The notes under the pieces are model-generated. The model was not told the DNA's origin and ran no database searches. It worked only from the letters and a program-made list of their open reading frames with translations. A stretch of 64,000 nt of DNA from Palsa-506 sp963709075 (GTDB lineage Bacteria; Actinomycetota; Actinomycetes; Streptosporangiales; Streptosporangiaceae). Shown here one piece after another: positions 26,143 to 35,595 of the stretch (its first letter is position 1; every line of letters begins with the position of its first letter). The stretch spans positions 806,001-870,000 of the forward strand of contig CAVPUY010000014.1 of NCBI GenBank assembly GCA_963709075.1, written 5' to 3'. The position numbers were made by a program, and so were the translations under genes.

Positions 26143-26299
26143 CAAGGTGCGCGGTCGCGTGATCCACCACGTCCCAGGGTGCGCGGTCGCGTGATCCACC
26201 ATGTTGCGGGTGCGCCGTTGTCCGTTCGGCCATGACTCCAAGGTTCGCGATCGCGCTGATCCACCACGTCCCAGGGTGCGCGGTCGCGCCATCCATCAC
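26143..26299. repeat. Array of half-copies of the 56-bp palindromic element
   Basis: Four recognisable right-arm copies (GGTGCGCGGTCGCGTGATCC-type) lie at 26143-26170, 26175-26202, 26239-26267 and 26272-26299, all in one orientation. The region is also a two-fold direct repeat of about 97 bp, each beginning CGGCCATGACT. It fills most of the gap between the divergent VWA and SpoU genes. Confidence 0.75.
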
Positions 26300-26382
26300 G
26301 TTGGCAAGGGAACCGGATAGCCCGATGACGGCGGAGATTTGCTCGGCCTGCGCCTGCCCGGGGCGCCGGGCAGACTGGGCGG

Positions 26383-27190
26383 GTGCCGCCCCTGATCCCA
26401 GTCGCCGACGCCCGGGATCCGCGTCTCGCGGATTACGTCGGGCTGACCGACGTCCGGCTTCGCCGGAGCATGGAGGTCGCGCACGGGCTGTTCGTCGCCG
26501 AGGGCGAGAAGGTGATCAGGCGGGCGATCGCGGCGGGCTACCCGATGCGCTCTCTGCTGGTCACGCAGGACAAGCTGGCCGGCCAGGCGGACCTGATCGC
26601 CAGCTGCCCGGGCCCGGTGTACGTGATCGCCCCGGCAACCGCCGAGGCCCTGACTGGCTACCGGGTGCACCGGGGGACGCTCGCATCGATGCAGCGGCTG
26701 CCGCTGCCCGCCGTCGCCGGCCTGGTCGACGGCGCCCGCCGGGTCGTGGTGCTCGAGGACATCGTGGATCACGCGAACGTGGGCGCGATCTTCCGCTGCG
26801 CGGCCGCCCTCGGCTTCGACGCCGTCATCCTGGCGCCCCGGTGCGCCGACCCGCTCTACCGGCGCGCGGTCAAGGTCTCGATGGGCGCGGTCTTCGCTGT
26901 CCCGTACGCCCGGCTGGATGACTGGCGAGGCGGCCTGGCCGGGCTAAGCCAGGCCGGGTTCCAGGTACTCGCGCTGACGCCCGCGGCGGACGCCGTGCCT
27001 ATCGAGCAGGCGCCGGCCTGCCGAGAAGATCGCCCTGCTGCTCGGCACCGAGGGAGACGGGCTGTCGTCTCGCTGGCTCGCTGCCGCCGATGCGCGGGTC
27101 CGGATCCCGATGAGCGGGGGAGTGGGCTCGCTCAACGTGGCATCCGCCGCCGCGATCGCCTGCTACCTGCTCGGCCGCCGCTCTTCATGA
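26383..27190 (+). CDS. TrmH/SpoU-family RNA 2'-O-methyltransferase, one frameshift
   Basis: An N-terminal substrate-binding domain (RLRRSMEVAHGLFVAEGEKV) precedes the SPOUT knot. Motif 1 is VVLEDIVDHANVGAIFRCAA. After a shift near 27020, motif 2 is ALLLGTEGDGLSSRWLA and motif 3 is IPMSGGVGSLNVASAAAIA, ending with TGA at 27190. About 268 aa. It uses SAM to methylate a ribose in rRNA or tRNA; the exact target cannot be told. The motifs are all intact, so the shift is probably a sequence error. Confidence 0.88.
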
Positions 27191-27340
27191 TCACGGGGAT
27201 TCTTCCGTCGCCCTGACTGAAACATCCCGTGAGCGTAGACAAGGACCCCGGGTCGGGAGACACTGCAGCGTTTCGTGTCTGCTTCATCGCTTACCGTGGT
27301 ATCTGCTGCTCACAAGATGGGTGGCGCGGGGGGAGTGGTG

Positions 27341-28604
27341 ATGAGGCGGATCGCCCTGGCCGGTGTTGCCATGGCCGCCGGGCTGGCCATCTTCGCTGCC
27401 GACGTGGCGGGCTGCGGGCTGGCCGGAGACCAGGCCGCGGCCGGCCCGGCGGCCCGGGTTCCGGCCGGGCAACTGCGGAAGAGCGTCGCGAATGCCTACC
27501 TGTTCCTCAACCGGATGATGGACCGGTATGCCGCGGGATCCACTCCGCGCCTCGTGCCGAGCTTTACCGGGGGCATTCTGGGGCGGCAGCGTTTCACGGC
27601 GTCGGAGACCTATGACGATGCCTTGATCATCGACGCGTACCTGGCCGCAGGCACCCCGGCCGGGCGGTCAAGGGCCGCGGTCATCGGCAACGGCTCTGCT
27701 GTACGTGCAGGCGAACGATCCGCTGCATGACGGCCGAGTCCGCGCCGCGTACGCGCCGGTCTCCGCTGCTCAGCCCGGTGGCGATGTCACGGCCACCGGC
27801 AGGGCAAACCGACGTGGGAGACGCGGCGTGGGCCGGGCAGGCCCTGGTCCAGCTCTACGCGGCCACTGGCACGAATGCCTACCTCGCCGGAGCCGAGGCG
27901 ATCGGGAACTGGGTTCAGGCCAACTGCTACGACACGCGAGGGGCGGGCGGGTATACCGGCGGTGAGACGGCAGCCGGCCAGAAGATCGAATGGAAGTCGA
28001 CCGAGCACAACATTGACCTGTATGCCTTCTTCAGCATGCTCGCCGCCCAGACGCACGACCCGGCCTGGTCGGCCAGGGCCGCGTGGGCGCGGCAGTTCGT
28101 CGCGGCCATGTGGGATTCACGGCAGGGCCGGTTCTACGTCGGGACGACCAGGGACGGGCAGACCCCGAACGACAGCGTGCAGCCCGAGGATGTCGACAGC
28201 TGGTCGTACCTTGCCCTGCGGATCCCGGCTACGCGGCGTCGGTCGGCTGGGCGGTGCGGAACCTCGCCGTGTCCGCCGGCGGGTTCCGGGGCGTGAGCTT
28301 CTGCCGCGCGGACCGTACCGGGGTCTGGTACGAGGGAACGGCGCACCTCGCCGACGCGCTTGAGTTCCGCGGCGAGCCCGGGGACGCCGCGACGGCGGCA
28401 GGCTACCTGTCGGACATCTACTACGCCCAGCGACATGGGCCCGGCAGCGACGGCCTCGGCATCATCGCTGCCTCGAGGAACGGGCTCAGCGACTGCGGCG
28501 GCGGCTCCTACTACACGTCGCTGCACACCGGCGCAACCGCCTGGTACATCCTGGCGGCCAAGAAGATCGACCCGTTCACCCTGATCGCCGCCCCGCATCC
28601 CTGA
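27341..28604 (+). CDS. Exported six-hairpin (alpha/alpha barrel) glycosidase-like protein, frameshifted
   Basis: It starts at ATG 27341 after GGGGGAG (MRRIALAGVAMAAGLAIFAA) with a possible lipobox VAGC. Fragments in three frames follow: NAYLFLNRMMDRYAAG, TYDDALIIDAYLAAG, VGDAAWAGQALVQLYAATGT, GYTGGETAAGQKIEWKSTEH, NIDLYAFFSMLA, PEDVDSWSYLAL, FCRADRTGVWYEGTAHLADA and YYTSLHTGATAWYILAAKK. The repeated hydrophobic-helix pattern with conserved W, E and H is that of six-hairpin glycosidases and related uncharacterised secreted proteins. Shifts lie near 27690, 27800 and 28230. Substrate unknown; possibly a surface polysaccharide. Confidence 0.68.
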
Positions 28605-28632
28605 CCCGCTTCGCCCCGCCTACATTGGCCTG

Positions 28633-29246
28633 GTGGAATTCAACGAGGTAGTCAGGAAGCGCCGGATGATCCGCGCCTTCACCGCCGAGCCGCTCGATCC
28701 GGCGGTCACCCGCAGGCTGCTCGAGGCGGCCAACCGGGCGCCGTCGGCCGGATTCAGCCAGGGCTACGCGCTCCTGGTGCTGGAGGGCGCCGAAGAGCTC
28801 GCGCCGTTCTGGGAACTGCTGCGTTCCGGCGAGGACGATGATGACGGCCCGGCCCGGCCTTCGGCCGATCCGGTGGCGAACGCGCAACTGGTGGTCATCC
28901 CGCTCTCCTGCAAGGACATCTACCTGGACCGCTACGCCCGGCCGGACAAAGGCTGGACCGACCGGGATGAGGCGCACTGGCCGGTTCCTTACTGGGACAT
29001 CGACACGGCTTCACCGCGCTGCTGATGCTGCTCGCCGCGGTTGACGAAGGACTCGGCGCGCTGTTCTTCGGCATCATGCCCGAGCTGTTCGGGCAGTTCC
29101 GCGCCAGATACGGCGTGCCGCAGGGCTATACGCCGATCGGCGCGGTGGCGGTGGGGCACCCCGACCCCGCGGCTGACGCCGGCGGCTCGTCACGCGTGAT
29201 CAAGCGCCGCACCCTGGACGACCTGGTCCACCGCGGCCACTGGTAA
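28633..29246 (+). CDS. Nitroreductase-family FMN enzyme, one frameshift
   Basis: From GTG 28633: EFNEVVRKRRMIRAFTAEPL (FMN phosphate-binding Arg residues), LLEAANRAPSAGFSQGYALL and, after a shift near 29010, GFTALLMLLAAVDEGLGALF, GIMPELFGQFRARYGVPQGY, then TPIGAVAVGHP. About 204 aa. The order is the classic nitroreductase fold; such enzymes reduce nitro groups, quinones or flavin with NAD(P)H. The final RRTLDDLVHRGHW motif is characteristic of actinobacterial members. Confidence 0.85.
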
Positions 29247-29267
29247 CCCGCCGTCCCTCCCTCCCCG

Positions 29268-29424
29268 CCCCGCGCTCTCGCCCGGCCCCGCGCTCCCGCC
29301 CGGCCCCGCGCTCCCGCCCGGCCCCGCCCCGCGCTCCCGCCCGGCCCCGCCCGCCCCGCGCTCTCGCCCGGCCCCGCGCTCCCGCCCGGTCCCGCGCTCC
29401 CGCCCGGTCCCGCGCTCCGGCCCG
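29268..29424. repeat. 17-bp GC-rich minisatellite between convergent genes
   Basis: About eight to nine units of CCCGCGCTCYCGCCCGG plus C, some shortened. It is noncoding, just after the nitroreductase stop. Confidence 0.85.
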
Positions 29425-29427
29425 GAA

Positions 29428-29538
29428 CCCGATGAATGTGGCAACCATGGGCATCTGACCCCGTGGTTGTGACATTCATGGGGTTGGCAGGCGGCACCCT
29501 GACCCCGTGGTTGTGACATTCATCGGGTTGGCGGGCGG
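29428..29538. repeat. Direct repeat of 40 bp with a flanking inverted copy
   Basis: Two 40-bp copies (29455-29494 and 29499-29538) differ at two positions by eye and start CTGACCCCGTGGTTGTGACA. A third, inverted partial copy lies at 29428-29447 (CCCGATGAATGTGGCAACCA), matching the reverse complement at 18 of 20 positions. It is noncoding, between convergent genes. Confidence 0.85.
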
Positions 29539-29582
29539 TGGACGACCCACTCGGCGACATCGGCTGGGTTGGCAGGGCCGCC

Positions 29583-30247
29583 TCAGGCGAGGCCCTCGGC
29601 TTCGGCGACGGTGCGGGAGCTTGTGGTCCAGACATCGATGATGAAATCGGCGTCGGTGACGGTGGTGTGCCGGCGGAGCCCGAGCGCCTCGTCCAGCCTG
29701 GCCGTGCAGCGCGCCGGTGGGCAGCGTCCGCTCGGCGAAGTCACCGCGCCAATGGCAGGCAAGCACCGTTGCGTCCGCTGTCAGGCTTCCGGCCACCCGG
29801 CTGCAAAGCTGCGTCCAGGCCGGCGGCGTGAGGAAGTAGCCGATCTCGCTGAGCACGACCAGGTCGAAGCGCTCCGCGTGGGGCCATTGCCCAGGCAACA
29901 GCAGCTGCCGGACCTCGACGTTCGGCGTGTTGGCGGTCCGCCGCTCTGGCTGCGGCCACCGCGTCCTGGTGGAAGTCAGCGGCGACAACCAGGTCGCACC
30001 GCCCGGCCAGCCCGGCGGTAACCTCACCGACCGAGCAGCCGGGCTCGAATGCGGCCAAGTAGCGCTCCTTCGGCAGGCACGCAAGCAGCAGCCGAAGCTT
30101 GCGCCGCTCGTACCAGCCCGACCGCAGCCGCCACGGATCGGCGGCGCGCGCGTACATCGAGTTCAGGTAGCCGAGGTCGGCGGGCTCGGTCAGCGCGGCG
30201 GAGTCGGCGGGTCCGGCCAGCGGGAGGAGGTCCGCGGGCTCGGTCAC
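29583..30247 (-). CDS. NodS-like SAM-dependent methyltransferase, frameshifted
   Basis: It starts at 30247, overlapping the PIG-L stop by four bases. The N-terminal signature YLNSMYARAADPWRLRSGWY, then ERRKLRLLLACLPKE and FEPGCSVGEVTAGLAGRCD, is that of NodS/SAM-methyltransferase relatives. After a shift near 29930, VEVRQLLLPGQWPHAERFDL and VVLSEIGYFLT follow. A second shift near 29710 gives the end TVTDADFIIDVWTTS with TGA at 29583. In databases this protein is often found fused to PIG-L, which supports a joint function. NodS proteins N-methylate deacetylated amino sugars; the same chemistry here is inferred. Confidence 0.78.
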
Positions 30248-31050
30248 CGGAAGAAGACTTCCCGCTGATGCACGAGACGGGCCACCGCCCAGGGCGGCAG
30301 CACCGCGTCGGCGCCGGTGGACGGGTCGGGCTCAAGCTGGCTGGTGAAGCAGCGCACCGCCGCGGACTTCCGCCACGCGAGGAAAGAACCGAGCCGCAGC
30401 ACAAGTGCCCGCGTCCAGGGCATCCGCTGGTCGCCTGGCCCGGCCCAGTGCCAGGCCCAGATCGGCATCTCGAGATGACAGGCCCCGCTAGCCTGCGCGG
30501 CCGCCGCAGCGGCCTGCCCGGTCACCTCGTGATCAGGGTGGCCGTCGAACCGCCACGGCGAGACCACCACGTCGCCCGGCCGCACTATCGCGGCAAGCCG
30601 GCCTGCCAGCTCGGTCCTGGCCGCGGCGATGCCGCCGTCGTCGATTCCGAGCCTGACTACCTCGCACGCATGTGCCCCGAGTACGCGCAGTGCGACCGCG
30701 CTTTCCCGGCGCCGCTGCGCCCGGAGCTTTGCCTCCGGCCACAGCCGCGAGCCAGGGTGGCTGGCCTGTCCGTCGGTAACGGCGACAAGCACCTGCTCAC
30801 GGCCTCCGTGCGCGGTCGCTGCGAGCAGGCCGCCGGCCCCGAGCACCTCGTCGTCGGGGTGCGAGGCGATGACAACCAGCCGGAAGCCGGGCGGCACGAG
30901 CTCTTCAGCAGTGGCGTCCGGCAACCCGGACCAGCCCGGCCAGCAACGCCACTGCTCGGCGGTAGTGCCCTGTCCGCTGATAACCCGGTCCTGCGGCCTG
31001 CCCGGCTCCGGATCGGCCGCGGCGGCTGCCGACACGGTCATAGCTGCCAA
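30244..31050 (-). CDS. PIG-L family N-deacetylase
   Basis: An intact 268-aa protein. The zinc-binding VVIASHPDDEVLGAGG lies near residue 58 (His, Asp-Asp). AVTDGQASHPG and the second metal-site WRFDGHPDHEVTGQAA are also present. PIG-L/MshB enzymes remove acetyl from GlcNAc moieties on small glycosides or lipids. Here it sits in a four-gene operon between an acyl-CoA dehydrogenase-like gene (overlap of 13 bases) and a NodS-like methyltransferase gene (overlap of four bases). It is not MshB-like at the N-terminus, so a role in mycothiol synthesis is less likely. Confidence 0.9.
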   Translation of the reverse strand: MAAMTVSAAAAADPEPGRPQDRVISGQGTTAEQWRCWPGWSGLPDATAEELVPPGFRLVVIASHPDDEVLGAGGLLAATAHGGREQVLVAVTDGQASHPGSRLWPEAKLRAQRRRESAVALRVLGAHACEVVRLGIDDGGIAAARTELAGRLAAIVRPGDVVVSPWRFDGHPDHEVTGQAAAAAAQASGACHLEMPIWAWHWAGPGDQRMPWTRALVLRLGSFLAWRKSAAVRCFTSQLEPDPSTGADAVLPPWAVARLVHQREVFFR

Positions 31051-32001
31051 CCCGGCGCTGCATCGTCCTGGCCGGTGCTCAGCACGCGGCCAAGTTCGGC
31101 CAGGTCACGCTCGGCGTGACTCTGCCGGACAAATACCGGCAGGTCGGCGAACCGCCGCGCGATCGACTCGTCCCGGCACAGCGGGCCGGCGCCGAGCGCG
31201 CGGCCGGCGTGCGACAAAACGGCAGCGACCGCGTCCTCGGCCGCCGCCCTGGCGCGCAGCGCCTGCAGCCGAGGCGCGGCCGCCGGGTGCGCGTCGATCC
31301 AGCCAGCCGTCTCGGCCAGCAGCGCACGGACCGGGCTCAGGGCCGCGTCGATGGCGCCCAGGTGCGCCGCGGCGTGCGGGTCATCCCGGCGGGCGACGAG
31401 GGCGGCGACCGCGTCGGCGAACGGCAGCGCCCCGCCGTACCAGCAGGCCGCGATCCCGCAGCCGCCCTGCCAGAATCCCGGCCGCGTGGTGTACTGCCCT
31501 GGCTTGCCGATCTCGGCGGCCGCGGCGTCATGGAACAGCACGTCCCCGCTGGCAGCGCGCCCCATGCCGACGGCATGCCAGCCCTCGGTGGTGATGGTGA
31601 CGGCCGGGCTGGCCGACCGCGACCGCGGCCAGGCACTGCGCACCGTCGGAGTCCCAGGCGGTGACGACGGCGTGGGTTACCACCCCGGCACCGGAACACC
31701 ATGCCTTCCGCCCGGTCAGCGCCGCGCCGTCCGCGCTTCGCCGCAGCTCAAGCCGCGCGGTCGGCGGCTCGGCCGCCCAGGTACCCCAGACCGAGCCGGG
31801 CTCCGAGGTCGCGCCGCCGAGCTCGGCGATGATCGCCAGGGCGTCGGCATGCCCTTCGAAGAGCTTCGCCAGCGCGAGATCCTCGGCGGCGACATCGGCC
31901 AGCAGCTGCCAGCGCTGCAGCGTCCTGCCGCTCCCCGGTAGCGGCAGATGGCCATCGCCAGCCTCCAGCCGCCGGGCAAGGGCCCGGGACAGGTCCCTCA
32001 T
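31038..32001 (-). CDS. Acyl-CoA dehydrogenase-like protein, one frameshift
   Basis: From ATG 32001 (GGAGGG ribosome site): RDLSRALARRLEAGDGH, DLALAKLFEGHADALAIIAE, SVWGTWAAEPPTARLELRR, GAALTGRKAWCSGAGVVTHA. After a shift near 31610: VTITTEGWHAVGMGRAASGD, PGFWQGGCGIAACWYGGALP, and a long helical end. The order follows the acyl-CoA dehydrogenase middle beta-domain and C-terminal helices. It is short (about 320 aa) and lacks an obvious catalytic Glu loop, so it may act on a carrier-bound or non-CoA substrate, or be catalytically altered. It is the second gene of the GT2 operon. Confidence 0.78.
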
Positions 32002-32027
32002 CGGATAACCCTCCTCGTCTCCGTGCA

Positions 32028-32846
32028 TCACGTTCCGCCGGCCAGCCACGTCAGCCCGGCCAGATAGCTGGCGAACCCCTCAGGCGCCCGGCCGTCCAGC
32101 CGGGCACTGGTGGTCACCGGCAGGTCCGCAGCCCACACGACCGGCTCGCTGGCAGCGGCCAGCCGCTCGATGATCGCGACATCCTCGGCCGAGGCCAGCG
32201 CGGGGAAGCCGCCCGCGGCCAGGTACGCGGCAGCGGCCATGGACATGTTGGCGCCGTGCACGTGCCGGTGGTCGTCCCGCGCGTTGTATCTCGTGCGGTA
32301 GCGGGGCTCGATCTGCGGCGGGTGCTGCGACCAGTCAGCGACGTGCACCGTGCCGATGACGGCGCGGGCGCCAAGCCTGGCATGAGCGAGCTGGCGGAGG
32401 ATCCAATCGGGCGGGACGGTGGAATCAGCATCGGTGGTCGCCAGCCATAGCTCAGCCGCGCCGTGCCTGCCGACCAGGTGGCGGCTTCCCGCGTCCCGTG
32501 CCGCGCCGACGCTGCGCACCTCGCAGGCGATGTGCTCGAGGCGGTCGAACGGTCCCGGGTCGGCAGCGCGTACCACTTGCAGCGAGCCGTCCGTGCAGGC
32601 GTCGAGTACGATCACCGCCGACACCGGCACGTCGGCCCGCGCCGCAGCGGCACCCAGCGCCGCGATGCACGACGGCAGCAGGGCTTCTTCATTATGCGCC
32701 GGGATGACAACTCCGACCCGGGAGATGGCCGTCTCCGGGCGAGCGCCAGCCGTCGCGACGCGTGCCGTGCCCCGGCCAGCCCGCATTTGTTGCCCGACTG
32801 ATTTCCCACGCAGCAGCGCGCTACCGTCCCGTCTCGTCAGTCTCAC
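32028..32846 (-). CDS. Family 2 glycosyltransferase
   Basis: A 272-aa intact GT-A protein: RVGVVIPAHNEEALLPSCIA, VSAVIVLDACTDGSLQV, WLATTDADSTVPPDWILRQL (DxD motif DAD), YRTRYNARDDHRHVHGANMS, then a GFPALASAEDVAIIERL acceptor motif (ED). No membrane helices, so it acts in the cytoplasm on a soluble or membrane-borne acceptor. It is the first gene of the GT2/ACAD/PIG-L/MT operon; the next start is 27 bases downstream. The exact start among several upstream codons is uncertain. Confidence 0.88.
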   Translation of the reverse strand: MRLTRRDGSALLRGKSVGQQMRAGRGTARVATAGARPETAISRVGVVIPAHNEEALLPSCIAALGAAAARADVPVSAVIVLDACTDGSLQVVRAADPGPFDRLEHIACEVRSVGAARDAGSRHLVGRHGAAELWLATTDADSTVPPDWILRQLAHARLGARAVIGTVHVADWSQHPPQIEPRYRTRYNARDDHRHVHGANMSMAAAAYLAAGGFPALASAEDVAIIERLAAASEPVVWAADLPVTTSARLDGRAPEGFASYLAGLTWLAGGT

Positions 32847-33023
32847 CCCGGGCGAGCCGTCCGGGTTTCCCGGCAGGCCCGCGCAACCCCGTTGCCCGAG
32901 TCCGCACCGCTACCCCTGGTTCGGCGCCGCAAACATACCCGCAGGTCAGCCGCATTCGGGCCGCAGCGCTGCTCCGGCCCGGCCGGGCTCCGCCCGTTGC
33001 CTGCCCCGGCCCTTGCCTGCTAC

Positions 33024-33079
33024 GTGGTGGATCGCGCGATCGCGCACCATCGAAGGTGCGCGATTGCGCGATCCACCAC
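33024..33079. repeat. Copy of 56-bp palindromic element, intergenic
   Basis: Arms of 25 bases (33024-33048 and 33055-33079) pair with one mismatch around ATCGAA. The left arm starts GTGGTGGATCGCGCGATCGC. It lies between the GT2 start and the kinase end. Confidence 0.9.
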
Positions 33080-33093
33080 CTTCGAACGCGCAC

Positions 33094-33188
33094 GGGGCTG
33101 GGCCGGGCGCGCGGGCTGGGGCCGGGCGCGTGGGCTGGGGCCGGGCGCGCGGGCTGGGGCCGGGCGCGTGGGCTGGGCCGGGGCGCGT
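33094..33188. repeat. 19-bp minisatellite, five units
   Basis: Units of GGGCTGGGGCCGGGCGCGY, regularly alternating C and T at the last base, start immediately after the palindromic element. Confidence 0.88.
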
Positions 33189-33244
33189 GGGGGCCGGGCC
33201 GGTCTTGCCGGGCTGGGCTACTGGCCTGGCTGCTGGGTACGGGG

Positions 33245-34296
33245 CTAGGCGCCTGCGGGCAGGCCCAGGTAGGCCGCGCGCAGCCGCTGCTCAGCGGCCG
33301 GCGGCGCCCCGACATGGTCGAGTCCGAGCAGCGCCGCTCCGGCCACCGCCGGGACGTCCACGATGTGCATGATCGCCTCAGGGGCACGCGCGGTCAGCTC
33401 AGCCGCGATGCTCCCGGTCAGCAGCGGATCGCGGGCGGTCAGCAGCCCCCCGCCGAGCACTACCGGGACGGCGCGGCCGGTCAGCCCGAGGCGGCGGATC
33501 ATCGTGACCGCCATCGTCACGATCTCGTCGGCCAGCCGGGTGACCACGGCCCGGGCAACCTCGTCCCCGCGGCCGGCGATACGCAGCAGCAGCGGGGCGA
33601 GCGCCAGCAGCTCGTCGGCGCTGATCTTGCCGTAGTGAATTCCGATAGAGACGTCGCTGACCCGCGGCACGCCGAAATGGGCCCGGACCGCATCGCGGAG
33701 CATCGTCTGCGGCCCGCGGCCGTCCTCGTCGCGGATCGCCTACCAGAGCGCCGCCTGGCCGAGCCCTTCGCCGCCGCCCCAGTCGCCGGATACCGTGCCG
33801 AGCGCGGGAAACCGGGCCTCCCGCCCGTCCGGCGCGACGCGCGACGCAGTTGATCCCGGCGCCGCAGGTCGACGCCGACCCCCCAGTGCCGAACCGCGGC
33901 GCCCGGCGCGCCGAGTCCCGATACCAGCCCGGCCCGGAGGATCGCGAAGGTGTCGTTGACGACCGAGCAGGTCACCGCCCAGCCCTGCCGCTGCAGCGCG
34001 GTGGCCAGCCGTTTCTCTTCTTCGGGCAGGTCGGCGCCGGCCAGGCAGGCGGACACGTGCCGGCCACCGGGCGACCGGCGGCAGCGGAGCCCGGACCGTG
34101 GCCGGGGCCGGCCGGCTGGCCGGGCCGCCGGTGCGGCCACGGCGGCGACCAGACCGGCGAGCACCGCCATGGCCTGGCCGAGCCCGATGACTGTGGGTAT
34201 TGGATCCGGGCCCCCGCGGCGGTCGCGCAGCAGGGTGCCGTCGGCGGCCACCAGCGCGACGTCGGTCTTGCTGTTCCCGCCGTCGATGGCCAGCAC
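33245..34296 (-). CDS. BadF/BadG-type N-acetylglucosamine kinase-like protein, frameshifted with an in-frame TAG
   Basis: The start AIDGGNSKTDVALVAADGTL (ASKHA phosphate-1 loop) is at 34296. Further pieces in other frames give VNDTFAILRAGL, GAGINCVA and LGTVSGDWGGGEGLGQAALW. The frame then meets TAG at about 33742 where homologues continue. The last part (33703-33245) reads LLLRIAGRGDEVARAVVTRL, VPVVLGGGLLTARDPLL. It phosphorylates an amino sugar or sugar in the cytoplasm. It is the last gene of the ABC/GH4 operon, so it may supply the phosphorylated substrate or phosphorylate the monosaccharide released. Confidence 0.75.
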
Positions 34297-34323
34297 GGCG
34301 GCACGGGCTGACCCGCGGCCCGG

Positions 34324-35595
34324 TCACCGGCCCGCGGCCCACGGCAGGTAGTCCCTGTTCTCCGCGATCAGCCGGTCGGCCAGCCGTTCGGCCAGGCTCG
34401 AACTGGCCGACCAGCGGATGCGCGAGCAGCGCGGCGACCACCCGCTCGCGGCCGCCGCGGCGCGCCGCGTCCACCGCCAGCTCCTCGTACGCGGACACGT
34501 GCGCGACCAGCCCGCGCATCAGCGGGGACAGCGGGGAGACGCCGGACCGGAGCCGGCACCGCCGGAGCCGATCACCGCCGGGACCTCGATCACCGCGTCG
34601 TCCGGCAGGAACGCCAGCGTGCCGCGCGTTGCGCACGTTCACCACCTGCGTGTCCCCGGCGTCGGCGACCAGCGACGCAAGCAGCGCCACGGCCGCCTCC
34701 GAGTAGAACGCGCCGCCGCGCTCGCCGAGCAGGTCCGGCTTGCGGTCAAGCGCCGGGTCGGCGTACATGCCGAGCAGCCGGCGCTCGATATCGGCGACTT
34801 GCTGCGCCCGGGTGGGCTGCCCGCGCTCTTCGCGCGACGACGGCGTCATGCTCGTAGAAGTAGCGCAGGTAATAGGACGGCACTGCGCCAATTTCATTAT
34901 AACCGGAGGCTGGCAGGCCGGTGTGGCCCGCGATCTCGCTCGCCATGCGCCGCGATCAGGTCAGGCAGCCGGTCGGTGCCGTCCACCACGGCGGCCCGTT
35001 CCCAGGTCAGGTGATTCAGCCCAACATGGTCGAGCATCACCTTGCCGGGCGGCACGCCGAGCAGCGCGGCGAACTCCCGCTGGAAGCCGATCGCGACATT
35101 GCACAGCCCGATTGCCCGGTGCCCGCCGTCAAGCAGCGCCCTGGTGACGATCCCGACCGGGTTGGTGAAGTCGATGATCCAGGCGTCTTCGGCAGCACGC
35201 CGCTCGGCCCGTTTAGCAATATCAAGCACGACAGGGACGGTCCGCAGTGCCTTGGCGAAGCCGCCGGCCCCGGTCGTCTCCTGGCCGATGCAGCCGCATT
35301 CCATCGGCCAGGTCTCGTCGCGATGACGGGCCGCCTGGCCGCCGATCCGCAGCTGCAGCAGCACGGCGCCGGCGCCGTCCAGCCCGTCGTCCAGGCTGGC
35401 TGTCCAGCGCAGGGCGGCCGGGTGCCCGTAGGCGCGCATGATCCGGGCCGAGAACGGGCCGACCACGGCCAGCCGGCTCTCGTCCGGGTCGACCAGGACG
35501 AGCTCGGTGACCTTGACCTGGCCGGCCAGCCGGGCTATCCCGTCGACGAGCTCGGGCGTGTAGGTGGAACCGCCGCCGATGACCGCGAGCTTCAT
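34324..35595 (-). CDS. GH4 family 6-phospho-beta-glucosidase-like enzyme, several frameshifts
   Basis: It starts ATG 35595: KLAVIGGGSTYTPELVDGIA (NAD-binding), LQLRIGGQAARHRDETWP, CGCIGQETTGAGGFAKALRT, IIDFTNPVGIVTRALLDGG, the metal-ligand Cys in GLCNVAIGFQ and GLNHLTWERA. Later frames give EIGAVPSYYLRYFYEHD, LGMYADPALDRKPDLLGERG, AHVSAYEELAVDAA and, finally, RLIAENRDYLPWAAGR with TGA at 34326. GH4 enzymes use NAD+ and Mn2+ to cleave 6-phospho-glycosides by redox elimination. Roughly five shifts are required after 34950. Most motifs match LicH/CelF-like enzymes. The preceding ATPase frame has no stop before this ATG; see findings. Confidence 0.82.

Noticed and set aside
26143..26299. Possible CRISPR array
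   Set aside because: The units are degenerate arms of the dispersed palindrome, linkers are only a few bases and mostly identical, and there are no unique spacers or cas genes.
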